Positions 62,977 through 64,000 of a DNA stretch of 64,000 bases are shown here, piece by piece (the first letter of the stretch is position 1; each line of letters begins with the position of its first letter). The stretch is taken from contig JBILJV010000001.1 of NCBI GenBank assembly GCA_044377005.1, forward strand, positions 45,377 through 109,376, read 5' to 3'. This DNA comes from JABMMZ01 sp044377005 (GTDB taxonomy: Bacteria > Bacteroidota > Bacteroidia > NS11-12g > UBA955). The notes beneath the pieces were generated by a model. It had not been told where the DNA came from. It was given only the letters and a program-made list of their open reading frames with translations, and ran no database searches. A program made the position numbers and the translations under genes.

Positions 62977-62983
62977 CAAGTAC

Positions 62984-64000
62984 ATGTCAAGCGAACAAAA
63001 TATTGAATTTAATATCAATGAAGATTTTAATAAGCAACTGGTTTATCAATTAAAATCTAAGTTTACCAAAGTAAGTTTGGGAGGTGGTGAAAAAGCGGCT
63101 GCTAAACAAAAAGCTAAAAATAAACTTTTGGCTAGAGAGCGTATTGCCTATTTGCTAGACGAGAATAGCCCATTTGTTGAAGTTGGTGCTTTTGCGGGTG
63201 ATGGCATGTATCCCGAACATGGAGGTTGTCCAAGTGGTGGTGTCGTTTGTGGTATTGGAACTGTAAGTGGAAAACAATGTATGATTGTTGCCAATGATGC
63301 AACTGTAAAAGCAGGCGCTTGGTTTCCTATTACTGGTAAAAAAAATCTAAGAGCTCAAGAAATAGCCATGGAAAATCGATTGCCTATTATCTATTTAGTG
63401 GACAGTGCAGGTGTGTTCTTGCCTATGCAAGATGAGATTTTTCCAGATAAAGAACATTTCGGGCGAATTTTTAGAAACAATGCTATTATGAGTAGTAAAG
63501 GCATCACTCAAATTGCTGCTGTTATGGGAAGTTGTGTGGCAGGTGGCGCTTATTTGCCTATTATGAGCGATGAAGCACTTATAGTGGACAAAACAGGCTC
63601 AATATTTTTGGCGGGTAGTTATTTAGTTAAGGCAGCAATAGGTGAGGACATAGACAATGAAACATTGGGAGGTAGTATTTCTCAATCAGAAATATCTGGA
63701 GTAATTGACGATCGATTCCCTAATGATGAAGCTTGTCTTGATAGAATTAAATTTATAATGGATAAAATTGGGGCTTTCGAAAAAGCTGGTTTCGACAGAA
63801 AAGAACCCGTTAAACCCCTTAAAGATATTAAAGATTTATATGGCATTTTATCCAAAGACAGAGCAAAACCATATAATTCTTTAGCACTCATTGAAACATT
63901 GGTTGACAATGGTGAGTTTGAGCAATACAAAGAGGGTTATGGTCAAACAATTCTGTGCGGCTATGCGCGAATAGAAGGATGGGCAGTAGGTATTGTGGCT
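62984..64000 (+). CDS. Acyl-CoA carboxylase beta (carboxyltransferase) subunit, 3' end outside window
   Basis: The first 339 codons from the ATG at 62984 run off the right edge without a stop. The biotin-dependent carboxyltransferase (crotonase-like) fold is clear: KAKNKLLARERIAYLLDENS near residue 45, GIGTVSGKQCMIVANDATVK near 90, LPIIYLVDSAGVFLPMQDEI near 130, MGSCVAGGAYLPIMSDEALI near 185 and the acyl-CoA loop GGSISQSEISGVID near 225. The N-terminal pattern is closest to methylcrotonyl-/propionyl-CoA carboxylase beta subunits, which carboxylate acyl-CoA in Leu/Ile/Val or odd-chain metabolism. The usual GGATTH-type His is replaced (GGSISQ). Confidence 0.9.
   Translation, partial: MSSEQNIEFNINEDFNKQLVYQLKSKFTKVSLGGGEKAAAKQKAKNKLLARERIAYLLDENSPFVEVGAFAGDGMYPEHGGCPSGGVVCGIGTVSGKQCMIVANDATVKAGAWFPITGKKNLRAQEIAMENRLPIIYLVDSAGVFLPMQDEIFPDKEHFGRIFRNNAIMSSKGITQIAAVMGSCVAGGAYLPIMSDEALIVDKTGSIFLAGSYLVKAAIGEDIDNETLGGSISQSEISGVIDDRFPNDEACLDRIKFIMDKIGAFEKAGFDRKEPVKPLKDIKDLYGILSKDRAKPYNSLALIETLVDNGEFEQYKEGYGQTILCGYARIEGWAVGIVA

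Larger units (their letters stand above)
62565..62983. other. Divergent promoter region
   Basis: This 419-bp AT-rich stretch lies between the surface operon and the carboxylase gene. It contains a perfect palindrome at 62680-62702 and a -7 box for the carboxylase. Short + strand frames here overlap the carboxylase and are not credible. Confidence 0.55.

Noticed and set aside
62820..63053. 77-residue + strand frame before the carboxylase
   Set aside because: Overlaps the carboxylase start in another frame and is made of AT-rich low-complexity sequence.

Overview
The window is a chromosomal segment of an AT-rich Bacteroidota bacterium; order and genus cannot be fixed from the sequence. Supporting signs are four proteins with type IX secretion (T9SS) C-terminal sorting tails, lipoproteins with Bacteroidota-type lipoboxes, a CarB that stops before the allosteric domain, Bacteroidota families (DUF4296, DUF4199, choice-of-anchor L, BatA), and several starts preceded by the TAnnTTTG -7 element without a clear Shine-Dalgarno. 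I saw no rRNA, tRNA, CRISPR array or IS transposase.

Layout. 1-9.2 kb: truncated outer-membrane protein, a small beta-barrel, carB, an unknown exported protein, trxA, htpG. 9.3-13.7 kb: YdcF-type protein, small helical protein, then a ~2 kb accessory island (small membrane protein, lipoprotein, broken XRE regulator). The island is bounded by the intact yggS 3' end and by a diverged direct repeat of that 3' end. 13.4-25.6 kb: DUF4296 lipoprotein, mutS2, membrane protein, acyl-ACP desaturase, CvfB-like protein, LpxH-like phosphoesterase plus GH1, di-haem peroxidase and PhoX-type phosphatase.

25.8-46.3 kb is the most interesting part: a beta-1,3-glucan locus with no SusC/SusD pair. It holds a T9SS-secreted GH16, a T9SS-secreted protein made only of binding modules, a membrane-spanning propeller/Y_Y_Y regulator with a LuxR-type HTH, and a co-directional run of seven genes. 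These are a clan-A glycosidase fused to an outer-membrane-type beta-barrel, a binding-module lipoprotein, GH16 lipoprotein, GH149/GH161-like cytoplasmic phosphorylase, GH17 lipoprotein, GH30 lipoprotein and a GPH/MFS sugar symporter. The inferred flow is surface depolymerisation and debranching, passage through the fused barrel, inner-membrane symport, then phosphorolysis to glucose-1-phosphate. A direct repeat GTAGT-N6-GTAGT abuts the predicted -33 box at both + strand promoters and is a candidate operator for the regulator.

46.3-55.5 kb: a haem/VCBS lipoprotein; a minus-strand operon of BatA-like protein, metal-site-less dihydroorotase homologue, DUF4199 protein and two glycosyltransferases; then fumC. 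55.5-64 kb: DUF4145 protein, a tight minus-strand operon of surface proteins including three tandem mosaic lipoproteins and a choice-of-anchor L T9SS protein, and the 5' part of an acyl-CoA carboxylase beta subunit running off the right edge.
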